Shown here: piece by piece, positions 1-9,105 of the stretch | Layout of the letters: every line of letters starts with the position of its first letter | Position numbering within the stretch: the stretch's first letter is position 1 | Source: Pseudomonas lactis | GTDB taxonomy: Bacteria; Pseudomonadota; Gammaproteobacteria; Pseudomonadales; Pseudomonadaceae | Length of the DNA: 64,000 bases | Reading direction: 5' to 3' | Assembly (NCBI RefSeq): GCF_001439845.1 | Contig: NZ_JYLO01000011.1 | Coordinates: forward strand, 186,001 to 250,000 | The notes under the pieces: model-generated | Seen by the model: only the letters and a program-made list of their open reading frames with translations | Told to the model about the DNA's origin: nothing | Databases searched by the model: none | Translations under genes and position numbers: made by a program

Positions 1-4
1 GTTC

Positions 5-586
5 ATGGCCGTTATTGACGTAGATGGGACTCGATATACGACTAACTATGTCCATGATGATATTAGCTTTATTTCGTACGTAACGATTGGCTTCGTTCCC
101 CCGTATAGGTTGTGGGTCAGTGATCTCATACAATACGAGGATCACGATGCATATCAAGATTATTTTTGCGACGTTGATGTATATTATTGGACCCCTAGGT
201 CGGGGGAGAGGTTTCTTGTTAATCAGGGTCTTGATTCGCCGCTTTTTCTCCATCAGGAAGGGAAAAGTTCCACCTCGTCCTACTGCACAGGGTATATACC
301 CGATCGAACTTATAAAGGCGGCATCGTATACGGTAAGGATGTCGCCAATCCCAAGGTGGTGATATCCGATATTTCTAAAACCCATCCAGATGGAGACCAG
401 AAGGTTGTCAGGTTCGACAGGCGCTCTACCATTATGCGCGCGGTCAGGTATCGTGATAATCAATTTTGGGGAGTGCAATTAGATCACCAAAGCAAATGGC
501 GCTTGTGGGATAACTATGGGTGTGAGCAGGTTTATGTTATCGACTACTCAGATGGTGGGAATTTTCTGGGGTTAAAGGATGGTTGA
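5..586 (+). CDS. Hypothetical protein upstream of an RHS gene
   Basis: I do not recognise this 193-residue protein. It is rich in Tyr, Asp and Val, with no obvious signal peptide or membrane segment. The spacing of aromatic residues suggests a soluble beta-rich fold. The first ATG lies only four bases into the window, so no ribosome binding site can be seen and the true start may be further upstream. It ends about 50 bases before the RHS gene on the same strand, so the two are probably cotranscribed. Base composition is more AT-rich than in the rest of the window, as is the start of the RHS gene, which suggests an acquired or fast-evolving patch. It could be an accessory partner of the RHS protein, but nothing in the sequence shows this. 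Confidence 0.6.
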   Translation: MAVIDVDGTRYTTNYVHDDISFISYVTIGFVPPYRLWVSDLIQYEDHDAYQDYFCDVDVYYWTPRSGERFLVNQGLDSPLFLHQEGKSSTSSYCTGYIPDRTYKGGIVYGKDVANPKVVISDISKTHPDGDQKVVRFDRRSTIMRAVRYRDNQFWGVQLDHQSKWRLWDNYGCEQVYVIDYSDGGNFLGLKDG

Positions 587-638
587 AGTCATTGGGGGGT
601 CGATACCTAATGATATTGCTCAATGAGTGGTGATTAAT

Positions 639-3600
639 ATGGATGTCTATTCTCAAGCTTTCAATTTTAATACTTATTTAAGTGGTGCGGTCGACACGCG
701 TACGGGGCACTACAATGTCCGAATTAATCTGGTGACGTTATATCCTATGGGGCCGCTAGAGGTAAGTCGTGATATTGCGTTATCGTTCTCCATGCTCAAT
801 ACGGCGTCAGACGTGTACGGTACCGGATGGCGAATAAGCAATACCGAGTTCGACAGTGCACGCTTGCGACTGACGCTGCTTACCGGGGAGCAATTCAAGA
901 CCCAAAGTCTACCCGCTGTTGGCGGCACGTTAATTATTAAGGATAACAAACTAAAAAATCTGGTCGTTCGGCGGCCTGATACGAGTACGCTGCATGTAAT
1001 TTACAAAGACGGCACTGTTGAGGTGTTGCAGCGTACCAGCAGTTCCATGCCTTATCGGATCGTGGCGATTGAGTTTGAGAACGGCGAGCGCATGAAGTGG
1101 GAGTATACGCTGGGCGGATCGCTCGAGCGGGTCCTGGGGCAGAATCAGGAAGTGTTGTTGCAGCTGTCCTACTCCAGCGGGCGCCTTGCAGCGGTTGATT
1201 CACGAGTAGACGGCGGTCGATATGCCCGTACTCGTTTCACTTATACCAGTGGTAAGTTGACCGCTATCACGGCGCCTTACGATCGGGATGAGCCGTTTCA
1301 GAGTGTGGGGTTCGTTTTTGGCTATACACCCGCGTTTCGCAATGGATTGATTGCCATCGACCATGTGAAGTCGCCGATGGGAGGCGAGGAGCAAATCAGG
1401 TACGTCGAGAACGGTCATCAGTATGGCAATGGTCAATATATTCCACGGGTTTACAGTTGGGTTCAGACACCCGCGAACAGTCAGTTGCCTATTACCCGAA
1501 CTTACACCTATAGCACGGGCAATAATTTTACGGGTTATCCCTATTCTGGCGGCTTTCGTGAAGGCGAAGACAACCTGTACGTGATTGGTGGGGACTATAA
1601 CTATTGGGTTGAAGAGAGATCTATCGACTCGCAAGACAGTACCGTACTGAGCAGTACCCGCAGCACGTTCAACAAATTCCACTTGCTGATTGAAGAACAA
1701 ACCTTGCGCGAAGGCGCGCGAGCCACCACGACCATTGCTTACAACACCGCTCCAGGGCTCTTTCCGGCGCAGCCCGCCAATCTCCAACTGCCCAGGCTTA
1801 TCACCACTCGTTATGAGTTGGTGGCTGGCGGTACGACGAGAGAAGTGCAGGTTGCGATCGAAACCGATGAATACGGCAACGAGTTGAGTCGCACCGAGGC
1901 TTCCGGCGTACGCACCGAGTTCAGCTATTACCCTATCAATGGTGAAAGCGGAAAATGTCCAGCCGACCCTCATGGGCTTTTTCAGCGTTACTTAAAGCAA
2001 GAGCGCTTGATCCCCGTAGCAGGCAACCCCACAGACCGACTTACCGAGTACACCCACACTCGAATACCTGCGACAGGCAGCAGTTACTGTGTTCTTCTGT
2101 CGAGTTCTCAGGAAGCCAGGGTCAGTCAGCAGCAAAGCTATTACGACGCCCCCTTGGAACTGGCTGGGCGATTGAAAAGCAGCACTTCTGCCATCGACGG
2201 ACAATCGTTAGTCAACCATTTCAGTTACACCCTCAGCGGCGATACGCTCAGTGAAACTCATCGGCTGTTGGGCCGTGAAGGCCACTGGCTGGAATCGGTA
2301 CGCACGCTCTCTCTGGTCAACCGGCGCCTGCTGTCGATGAGCCGCGACGGGGAGGCAACGCTGGTCATGACGTATGATGTTGCTGGGCGTTTGACGGCGG
2401 AAACGGCTTCGCCAGGTAAACCGCAGGAAGCTGGGCGTCATTTTGTCTATCACTATGCAACGCCCACGAAGCGCGCCCATTTGGTGACCACGGATGCGCA
2501 AGGCCGCAACACCGTCACTTACTACGATGGGATGGGACGGCAGGTTGCGCGAGCGCTGTTGCTGGAGGGCGGAACTAGCGAGCAGCCCCTAGGTACCTGG
2601 CGTTATGACGCCCTTGGGCAAACGGTAGAAAAGACGCGTATTGATTATCTGCCCGATGGCGAACACGTCTTGACCACGCGCTACGCCTATAACCCTTGGG
2701 GTAACGCCAGTCGTGTGACACGCGCCGATGGCAGCGTGACGATCGATGACTATGACCCTCGGCTGCATCTGCGTGTAACCGGAGTCGAGGGTGGCGAGCG
2801 TCTGGAAACTCATCTGAATGCTCATCATCAGCCGTTCCAGGTGAATCGGGTAGACGCTCTCGGGCAGCTCACTGAGGTGGAGTCACGTACCTATGACGGC
2901 CTGGGGCGTTGCCTGTCACGTCTGGACATGGATAAGCATCGCACCGATTACTTTTATGACCTGTTCGACCGCGTGGTGATGACCGTCCAAACGCCTTCGG
3001 ATGGCAGCCCTTCGCGGCAGCGCACCGTGGCCTACGCGCCAGGCAGCAGTGAGCCGCACACAAGTTCAATCAGCATTGATGGCAGGCTGGTGGGATCGCG
3101 CACCTACGACAGTCTGGGCCGATTGACAGCGCAGTCCAGGGGGACGGCGTCCGCCACTACTTGGGATTATGAGACCGATTGGACTGAACCTGTGGCCGTG
3201 GTGTCCGGCGCCGGGACGCGCCAGCAATGGGCTTATGACAAAGAGTTGGGCACGCTGAGCACGGTCAAGATGGCGGGGCATCCGGACAGGCTCTACCGGC
3301 ATGACCCGGTCAGTGGTCAACCCACCTATTCAGAGAGTGGCGCGCTCAAACATGAGTTATTCCACGATGTGAACGGTTACCCGGAAAAAGAAGTGCAAAC
3401 GGTGCTCGGCATGCCATTGACCGCCCACTATGGCCACTCTATGGGCGGGCGCCTGCTGCACTACACGTCCCCTGAGGGGCAGCGAAGCGACTTTGAATAT
3501 GACGCCAACGGCAGGTTCCGCAAGATGGTGGCCGGAGAGGTGGCGGTTGAACAGCACTATGATCGGTTTGCGCGGCCTGAGGTGCTGACCACCCGCTATG

Positions 3601-5372
3601 CCAATACCGAGGTGGTCACCCGCGTGGGCTATGACGCTCTGGGGCGCGAGGCTGAGCGGCGCTTTGAGCAAAACGGTGCGCTGCTGCAAGTGATGAGCAG
3701 CACTTATCATCCCAATAGCTTGCTGGCCAGCCGATTTGTGCGTGATGCAGCTGCGCAATTGGTGATTGGCGAGACGTTTACCTATGACGCCTTCTTGCGA
3801 CTTACCTCTTATCGTTGCGAGGGGCGTGAATACCCCCAGGATTCCCTGGGACGAAACATCGCAGGGCAACAATTCAGTTTCGACAGCCTGGATAACATCA
3901 CCCGCGTCGTGACCTCTTTCGCCGACGGCACGCAGGACATCAGCATGCGGTTTTTCACCGACGCAGACCCCACCCGCCTGACCCGTGTAACCCACTCCAA
4001 CCCGGCGCAAGATGATGCCTTGACCTATGATGCGGCGGGTAATTTGACCGGTGGGCCGGCCGGGCGCATCTATACCTACAATGGCTTTGACCAGTTGACC
4101 CACGTGCAGGAGGGCTCGCTGCAATGCAGTTACCAGTACGATGCTCAATCTCGCCAAGTCGTGGCGGCCCGGGGTAACGAGACACCGGTGGTCATGGCTT
4201 ACGCGGGGGATCGCCTGGATACGTTGGTGGAGGGCAGCAGGAAACTGCGTTACTTCAATGCAGCTGGCCACGTGCAGGTGCGTACTGGCGGGGTAGACGG
4301 GCCGCAATTGCATCTGAATGACGGGGCGGGCACCGTGCGCGGCATCGTGGCGCCGGGGCAGACTACGGTGCAGCGCCATTACGCTCCGTATGGCGAAGGC
4401 AACGTGGTTGCGCGGGACGGCAATGTGCGCTCGATGGCGGACCTGCAATTGCCGGCGTTTACCGGCGAGCGTCTGGATGCAGCGGTCGGTCTGTACCATT
4501 TAGGGCCGCGTGCTTACGACCCGCGCTTGATAGTGTTTCTTTCGGCTGACCCGTTGGCGCCTTTTGATGAGGGTGGGATTAACAGCTACGCCTACTGTGC
4601 CGGGAATCCGGTCAATCTCATCGACCCTAGCGGGTTGTTGCCGAAGTGGTTGGCTTGGACGCTTACCGGCGTTGCGTTGGCCTTGTCGTTGGTGGCGTTC
4701 AAGGTTGCAGTGGTGGGGCTGGCGGCCGGGATTGGCAAACTTACAGGGCTGGCGCTGGCGGGCAAGGTGCTGGCTACGGTTGCTACCTCAGCGAGCAGCA
4801 TAGGCGGTACATTGGGGATTACAGGGCTGAGTATCGAAGCGGTCGACAAGCAGATGGGCTGGGATCGTTCGCAGCACATCAAGAATCTGGGATGGGCGTC
4901 GCTAGGGTTTTCCACCGTTGGTGTCGTTGCCAGTGTCAGCCTTTCCGCCACGTTGGGTGTTAAAGCCTTTAGAGAGGCCTCAATGCTCAGAGCCTCTGAA
5001 CATACAACAGGCTTCCTCTCAAGTTCCCTTGGCAAAGGCCTCGTTGCGGCAGGCAAGAACGCGACAGGGAGATCCTACTCGTTCGCCGGCCCAAAAGAGA
5101 TTACCCCCGCCAGCCAACTATTCGGGGGCGCGCGCTCGGTGCTCAGATGGACCAACTTCAGCCGTGGCCTGGATGCTCGACTCAACAGCACACAAGCGCA
5201 GCCAGTGGCTGAGGACGAGCAGCCCCAGTGGCAGCAGCAACCACAGCCACGACCAATGAGCCTGGGACTGGTGGACATGTCAGGGAGTAGTTTTCAGTTC
5301 TATGGGGAGTTTCGACGGGAGGCAACGCGTATTCGTCAGTCTGTTCTGAGTGACTCGGATCGCGATGACTGA
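639..5372 (+). CDS. RHS repeat-associated core protein (TcC/RHS-like)
   Basis: A giant protein of about 1577 residues. The N-terminus (AFNFNTYLSGAVDTRTGHYN) is typical of pseudomonad RHS/TcC-like proteins. The middle carries many YD-type repeats (YDxxGR variants such as YDGLGR, YDSLGR, YDALGR). The RHS core appears near residues 1290-1335 with the motifs YHLGPRAYDPR, ADPL and a terminal DPSGL, after which such proteins usually self-cleave. The roughly 245-residue C-terminal tail starts with a hydrophobic, Gly/Ala-rich stretch and ends in a Gln/Pro-rich, charged segment; I recognise no toxin domain in it. Family members form hollow shells that carry C-terminal effectors. I chose ATG 639 because GAGTGG lies about eight bases upstream; an in-frame GTG lies at 627. 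No immunity-type gene follows on this strand. Confidence 0.85.
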   Translation: MDVYSQAFNFNTYLSGAVDTRTGHYNVRINLVTLYPMGPLEVSRDIALSFSMLNTASDVYGTGWRISNTEFDSARLRLTLLTGEQFKTQSLPAVGGTLIIKDNKLKNLVVRRPDTSTLHVIYKDGTVEVLQRTSSSMPYRIVAIEFENGERMKWEYTLGGSLERVLGQNQEVLLQLSYSSGRLAAVDSRVDGGRYARTRFTYTSGKLTAITAPYDRDEPFQSVGFVFGYTPAFRNGLIAIDHVKSPMGGEEQIRYVENGHQYGNGQYIPRVYSWVQTPANSQLPITRTYTYSTGNNFTGYPYSGGFREGEDNLYVIGGDYNYWVEERSIDSQDSTVLSSTRSTFNKFHLLIEEQTLREGARATTTIAYNTAPGLFPAQPANLQLPRLITTRYELVAGGTTREVQVAIETDEYGNELSRTEASGVRTEFSYYPINGESGKCPADPHGLFQRYLKQERLIPVAGNPTDRLTEYTHTRIPATGSSYCVLLSSSQEARVSQQQSYYDAPLELAGRLKSSTSAIDGQSLVNHFSYTLSGDTLSETHRLLGREGHWLESVRTLSLVNRRLLSMSRDGEATLVMTYDVAGRLTAETASPGKPQEAGRHFVYHYATPTKRAHLVTTDAQGRNTVTYYDGMGRQVARALLLEGGTSEQPLGTWRYDALGQTVEKTRIDYLPDGEHVLTTRYAYNPWGNASRVTRADGSVTIDDYDPRLHLRVTGVEGGERLETHLNAHHQPFQVNRVDALGQLTEVESRTYDGLGRCLSRLDMDKHRTDYFYDLFDRVVMTVQTPSDGSPSRQRTVAYAPGSSEPHTSSISIDGRLVGSRTYDSLGRLTAQSRGTASATTWDYETDWTEPVAVVSGAGTRQQWAYDKELGTLSTVKMAGHPDRLYRHDPVSGQPTYSESGALKHELFHDVNGYPEKEVQTVLGMPLTAHYGHSMGGRLLHYTSPEGQRSDFEYDANGRFRKMVAGEVAVEQHYDRFARPEVLTTRYANTEVVTRVGYDALGREAERRFEQNGALLQVMSSTYHPNSLLASRFVRDAAAQLVIGETFTYDAFLRLTSYRCEGREYPQDSLGRNIAGQQFSFDSLDNITRVVTSFADGTQDISMRFFTDADPTRLTRVTHSNPAQDDALTYDAAGNLTGGPAGRIYTYNGFDQLTHVQEGSLQCSYQYDAQSRQVVAARGNETPVVMAYAGDRLDTLVEGSRKLRYFNAAGHVQVRTGGVDGPQLHLNDGAGTVRGIVAPGQTTVQRHYAPYGEGNVVARDGNVRSMADLQLPAFTGERLDAAVGLYHLGPRAYDPRLIVFLSADPLAPFDEGGINSYAYCAGNPVNLIDPSGLLPKWLAWTLTGVALALSLVAFKVAVVGLAAGIGKLTGLALAGKVLATVATSASSIGGTLGITGLSIEAVDKQMGWDRSQHIKNLGWASLGFSTVGVVASVSLSATLGVKAFREASMLRASEHTTGFLSSSLGKGLVAAGKNATGRSYSFAGPKEITPASQLFGGARSVLRWTNFSRGLDARLNSTQAQPVAEDEQPQWQQQPQPRPMSLGLVDMSGSSFQFYGEFRREATRIRQSVLSDSDRDD

Positions 5373-5394
5373 TCAGCAATAGTGGCCGAGCCCG

Positions 5395-5427
5395 TAAAAA
5401 TGCCAGTCAGGTTCGCTGACTGGCATT
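5395..5427 (-). terminator. Intrinsic terminator of rhlB
   Basis: A perfect 12-bp stem (AATGCCAGTCAG at 5399-5410 pairing with 5416-5427) with a five-base loop. Read on the minus strand it is followed by a T run (5394-5398), so it fits termination of the leftward rhlB transcript. The RHS gene ends just before it and may use the same stem. Confidence 0.8.
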
Positions 5428-5436
5428 GAGTCGCGC

Positions 5437-6903
5437 TTAAGGCCGCTTGCGCTCCACCGCCCGCAACAAATGCGTCGGCGGCGTCTCACAGCTGATCTTG
5501 CGCCCCAGCAACGCCTCGATGGACGGCAACTGGTACGAGTCATCTTCGCCCGCAAAGCTGATCGACACACCCGCAGCCCCAGCACGCCCGGTACGGCCGA
5601 TGCGGTGCACGTAGTCGTCCGGCACTTCCGGCAGGGTGAAGTTGATCACGTGGCTGATGCCGTCGATGTGAATACCGCGACCGGCCACGTCGGTGGCCAC
5701 GAGCACGCGGATCTTTCCTTCGCGGAAGCCTTCCAGGGTCTTGATGCGTTTGTGCTGCGGCACATCACCCGACAGTTGCGCAGCGTTGACGCCGTCACGT
5801 ACCAGGCGTTCTTCGATGCGGCGCACTTCGTCCTTGCGGTTGGCGAACACCATCACGCGCTCCCAACCGTTGTCGTTGACCAGGTTGTAGAGCAGTTTGT
5901 ACTTGTCGGCACCGGCGACGGCATAGATATGCTGCTCGACGTTTTCGCTGGCAACGTTGAGTGCTTCGATCTCGACGATGGACGGGTCAGTGGTCCACTG
6001 CTTGGCGAGGTTCATCACGTCTTCGGTGAAGGTCGCGGAGAACAGCAGGGTCTGGCGCTCGGTTTTCGGCGGGGTCTGGCGAATGATCTGGCGTACTTGT
6101 GGGATAAAGCCCATGTCGAGCATGCGGTCGGCTTCGTCCAGCACCATCACTTCGACCATGTCCAGGTGCACGTCGCCGCGCTGGTTGAAGTCGAGCAGGC
6201 GGCCCGGGGTGGCGACGAGGATGTCGCAATGGCGGGCTTCAAGGTGCTTGAGCTGCTTGTCGAAGTCCATGCCGCCCACGAACGTCATGACGTTGAGGCC
6301 GGTGTACTTGGTCAGGTCGGCGGCGTCCTTGGCGATCTGCACCACCAGCTCACGGGTTGGGGCGATGATCAGCGCACGCGGTTCGCCCATGTAGCGTTCT
6401 TTGGGCGGCGGCGTTTGCAGCAGTTGGGTGATGATCGAGATCAGGAACGCGGCGGTCTTGCCGGTGCCGGTCTGTGCGCGGCCGATGGCGTCTTTGCCTG
6501 CGAGGGTGAAGCCCAGCACTTGCGCCTGGATCGGTGTGCAGTACGGGAAACCCAGGTCCTGGATGGCGTGCATCAGTTCCGGGGCCAGTTTGAAATCGTG
6601 GAAGCGGGTCTTGCCTTCCTGGGGTTCGACGACGAAGTCTTCGAGTTTCCAGGGGGTCACGGGCGGCTTGGGCGCACGTTCGCGACGGGGCTTGGCCACA
6701 GGCGTCGGGGCGGGCTCGGCAGGCTTTACCTGTTCAGGCGGCGTCACCGTGGTTTTGTTCGGTGAGGCGGCGGGCGCGTTCCGGCCGGGCTGTTGACCGT
6801 CATTGCGGTTGCCGGGCTTGGGGGCAGGTGCACTGGGAACAGGCGCGAGCGGCTCAGCCTCGCTTTTGCCGAACATCTTCTTGAGTGCTTTGAGCACGGT
6901 CAT
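5437..6903 (-). CDS. rhlB: DEAD-box ATP-dependent RNA helicase RhlB
   Basis: A 488-residue DEAD-box helicase that uses ATP to unwind RNA; RhlB-type enzymes work with the RNA degradosome. The first roughly 85 residues form a Pro/Ala/Lys-rich extension starting MTVLKALKKMFGK, as in pseudomonad RhlB. The core then shows the Q motif with FPYCTPIQ, Walker A AQTGTGKT, PTREL, the DEAD box in VLDEADRML, SAT (LFSATF), and motif VI HRIGRTGR near the C-terminus. All catalytic motifs are intact. It is a single-gene unit with its own terminator at 5395-5427. The alternative label is a generic RhlE/RhlB-type helicase; the N-terminal extension favours RhlB. Confidence 0.9.
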   Translation of the reverse strand: MTVLKALKKMFGKSEAEPLAPVPSAPAPKPGNRNDGQQPGRNAPAASPNKTTVTPPEQVKPAEPAPTPVAKPRRERAPKPPVTPWKLEDFVVEPQEGKTRFHDFKLAPELMHAIQDLGFPYCTPIQAQVLGFTLAGKDAIGRAQTGTGKTAAFLISIITQLLQTPPPKERYMGEPRALIIAPTRELVVQIAKDAADLTKYTGLNVMTFVGGMDFDKQLKHLEARHCDILVATPGRLLDFNQRGDVHLDMVEVMVLDEADRMLDMGFIPQVRQIIRQTPPKTERQTLLFSATFTEDVMNLAKQWTTDPSIVEIEALNVASENVEQHIYAVAGADKYKLLYNLVNDNGWERVMVFANRKDEVRRIEERLVRDGVNAAQLSGDVPQHKRIKTLEGFREGKIRVLVATDVAGRGIHIDGISHVINFTLPEVPDDYVHRIGRTGRAGAAGVSISFAGEDDSYQLPSIEALLGRKISCETPPTHLLRAVERKRP

Positions 6904-6998
6904 CTCATTAATTGATTAAGGAATGTACGCCGGCCAGTGTAATGCAAGAATCGGGCGCGGCGTAGTGCGTCTGTCATACGGCTACATAAACACGGGGT

Positions 6999-7655
6999 TC
7001 AGCGCAGCCGTTCAGCCAGCCAGGCGCCGATATCGTGTATCTCTTGGGGTAACACTTCGTGGCCCATTGGGTATTCCTGCCATGTCACGGTGACACCACG
7101 GCCTTTCAAATGCTCGTAGGCGCTGCGGCCCATGGCGTTCTGAACCACTTCGTCGTACTGGCCGTGCAGGCAGAGCGTAGGGATGCGTTGCTGGCTGGCG
7201 GATAATTGCAGGTCATTATCGAAGGTGGGCGCATAGGTGGAGAGGGCGATCACACCGCCCAAGGGCCCCTCCCATTTCTTGAACGCGGTGTGAAAAACCA
7301 CGGCGCCGCCTTGAGAAAAACCAGCGAGGAAAATTCGCGAAGTGTCTATTCCGGTTCTCTGTTGTGTCTCGATCAGGTCCGTAACCATTTTTGCCGACGT
7401 TTCCAGTTCTTCCAGGCTGATCGAACGGGCCGGGCTCATGGCCTTGATGTCGTACCAGCTCGGCATCTCGTAGCCGCCATTAATCGTCACCGGGCGCGTG
7501 GGGGCCTGGGGCAAAACAAAGCGGGTGCTCAGCAAGGTTTCCTGCAGCGCTTCGGCCACCGGCAGGAAGTCGTAGCGATCGGCGCCCAGGCCATGCAGCC
7601 AGATAACGCAGGCGTCTGCTGGCTTGGCGGGCTGAAGAATCAAGGGTTCGGTCAT
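6999..7655 (-). CDS. estB: Carboxylesterase (alpha/beta hydrolase, EstB-like)
   Basis: A 218-residue cytoplasmic alpha/beta hydrolase that cleaves short carboxylic esters. The sequence is nearly that of carboxylesterase II (EstB) of P. fluorescens as I remember it. The nucleophile elbow GFSQGG holds the catalytic Ser, and the Asp (CLHGQYDEVV) and His (PMGHEVLP) of the triad are in place near the C-terminus. WLHGLGADRYDF is the oxyanion-hole region. The start is at 7655, where GGAG sits six bases upstream; the longer reading frame upstream has no support. It lies alone between rhlB and aapJ. Confidence 0.9.
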   Translation of the reverse strand: MTEPLILQPAKPADACVIWLHGLGADRYDFLPVAEALQETLLSTRFVLPQAPTRPVTINGGYEMPSWYDIKAMSPARSISLEELETSAKMVTDLIETQQRTGIDTSRIFLAGFSQGGAVVFHTAFKKWEGPLGGVIALSTYAPTFDNDLQLSASQQRIPTLCLHGQYDEVVQNAMGRSAYEHLKGRGVTVTWQEYPMGHEVLPQEIHDIGAWLAERLR

Positions 7656-8001
7656 GTCTGCTCCATAGATGTGCGGGCGCTCCGATGAGGTGCGTCGGAA
7701 CGGTGCGCGACAGGTTGATCTGTTAAGAGAATGTCGCAAGGCTGAATCTTTTGCCATTGAAGCGCAGTTGCAGCCACTCGGCCAAGACTCTGGTACGCGC
7801 CTTGCTATGTGTATCTCGATGTCAGAACTCTCCTAGGACGGTAACACTATCAGTGAGTGCCGCTCGTGGGAAAGCAACTGCAATTACCGCAAAAACCTCA
7901 TGCTGCTTGGCCCCAAAAAAAACCAACACGGGTCGATATCGCCTCATAAGGGTGCGCTGAGGTTGGAGCTCCGACACAACAAGAGCAATTGGAGGTTTGT
8001 A
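7656..8001. other. Divergent control region between estB and aapJ
   Basis: About 346 bp without a supported gene between two divergently read genes. It must hold the estB and aapJ promoters. GGAGG at 7991-7995 is the strong ribosome binding site of aapJ. I looked for a sigma-54 (GG-N10-GC type) promoter, plausible for a nitrogen-regulated amino-acid importer, and found no convincing match. Confidence 0.5.
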
Positions 8002-9033
8002 ATGAAGGTATTGAAATCCACCCTGGCCATTGTCACTGCGGCGGCTGTACTGGGTGTCAGTGGTTTTGCCCAGGCGGGTGCCACCCTGGACGCCGTGCAG
8101 AAAAAAGGCTTTGTGCAGTGCGGTGTGAGTGACGGCCTGCCGGGTTTCTCGGTGCCGGATGCCAGCGGCAAGATCCTCGGGATCGACGCTGACTATTGCC
8201 GCGCTGTGGCGGCTGCCGTGTTTGGCGATGCCACCAAGGTCAAGTTCAGCCAGTTGAACGCCAAGGAGCGTTTCACCGCGCTTCAGTCAGGCGAAGTCGA
8301 CATCCTGTCGCGCAACACCACCATGACCAGCTCCCGCGACGCGGGCATGGGCCTGAAATTCCCGGGCTTCATTACCTACTATGACGGCATCGGCTTTCTG
8401 GTGAACAACAAGCTGGGCGTCAAGAGCGCCAAGGAACTGGACGGTGCAACCATCTGCATCCAGGCCGGTACCACCACCGAGCTGAACGTTTCCGACTACT
8501 TCCGCGCCAACAACCTCAAATACACCCCGATCACCTTCGACACTTCCGATGAAAGCGCCAAGTCGCTGGAATCCGGGCGTTGCGACGTACTGACGTCCGA
8601 CAAATCCCAGCTGTTCGCCCAGCGCAGCAAGCTGGCTTCGCCGAAAGACTACGTGGTGCTGCCGGAAACCATTTCCAAGGAACCCCTGGGCCCGGTCGTG
8701 CGTAATGGCGACGACGAGTGGCTGGCCATCGTGCGCTGGGTGGGCTACGCCATGCTCAACGCTGAAGAGGCCGGTGTGACCTCCAAGAACGTCGAAGCTG
8801 AAGCCAAGGCCACCAAGAACCCGGACGTTGCGCGTCTGCTCGGTGCTGACGGCGAATACGGCAAAGACCTGAAAGTGAAGAAGGACTGGGTGGTACAGAT
8901 CGTCAAGCAAGTGGGTAACTACGGCGAGATGTTCGAGCGCAACCTGGGCAAGAGCACGCCGCTGGAAATCGACCGTGGCCTGAACGCCCTGTGGAACAAC
9001 GGCGGCATTCAATACGCACCCCCTGTGCGCTGA
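8002..9033 (+). CDS. aapJ: General L-amino acid ABC transporter, periplasmic binding protein
   Basis: A 343-residue solute-binding protein of the polar amino-acid family. Residues 1-24 form a Sec signal peptide (MKVLKSTLAIVTAAAVLGVS, ending FAQA). The mature part shows the family features GVSDGLPGFS, AVFGDATKV, ERFTALQSGEVDIL and a C-terminal LWNNGGIQYAPP typical of AapJ. It captures L-amino acids in the periplasm and passes them to AapQMP, encoded directly downstream. The start at 8002 follows GGAGG by six bases; the frame open further upstream is not coding. Confidence 0.93.
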   Translation: MKVLKSTLAIVTAAAVLGVSGFAQAGATLDAVQKKGFVQCGVSDGLPGFSVPDASGKILGIDADYCRAVAAAVFGDATKVKFSQLNAKERFTALQSGEVDILSRNTTMTSSRDAGMGLKFPGFITYYDGIGFLVNNKLGVKSAKELDGATICIQAGTTTELNVSDYFRANNLKYTPITFDTSDESAKSLESGRCDVLTSDKSQLFAQRSKLASPKDYVVLPETISKEPLGPVVRNGDDEWLAIVRWVGYAMLNAEEAGVTSKNVEAEAKATKNPDVARLLGADGEYGKDLKVKKDWVVQIVKQVGNYGEMFERNLGKSTPLEIDRGLNALWNNGGIQYAPPVR

Positions 9034-9105
9034 TCGCTGATGGTTCTGTCACCCGGTAGGCCAACTGCCGGGTGATGTTCTGTTCCATTATTTTCGGGGC
9101 ACTTC

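Noticed and set aside
7656..8001. Sigma-54 promoter for the aap operon
   Set aside because: No GG-N10-GC pair with the expected flanks was found.
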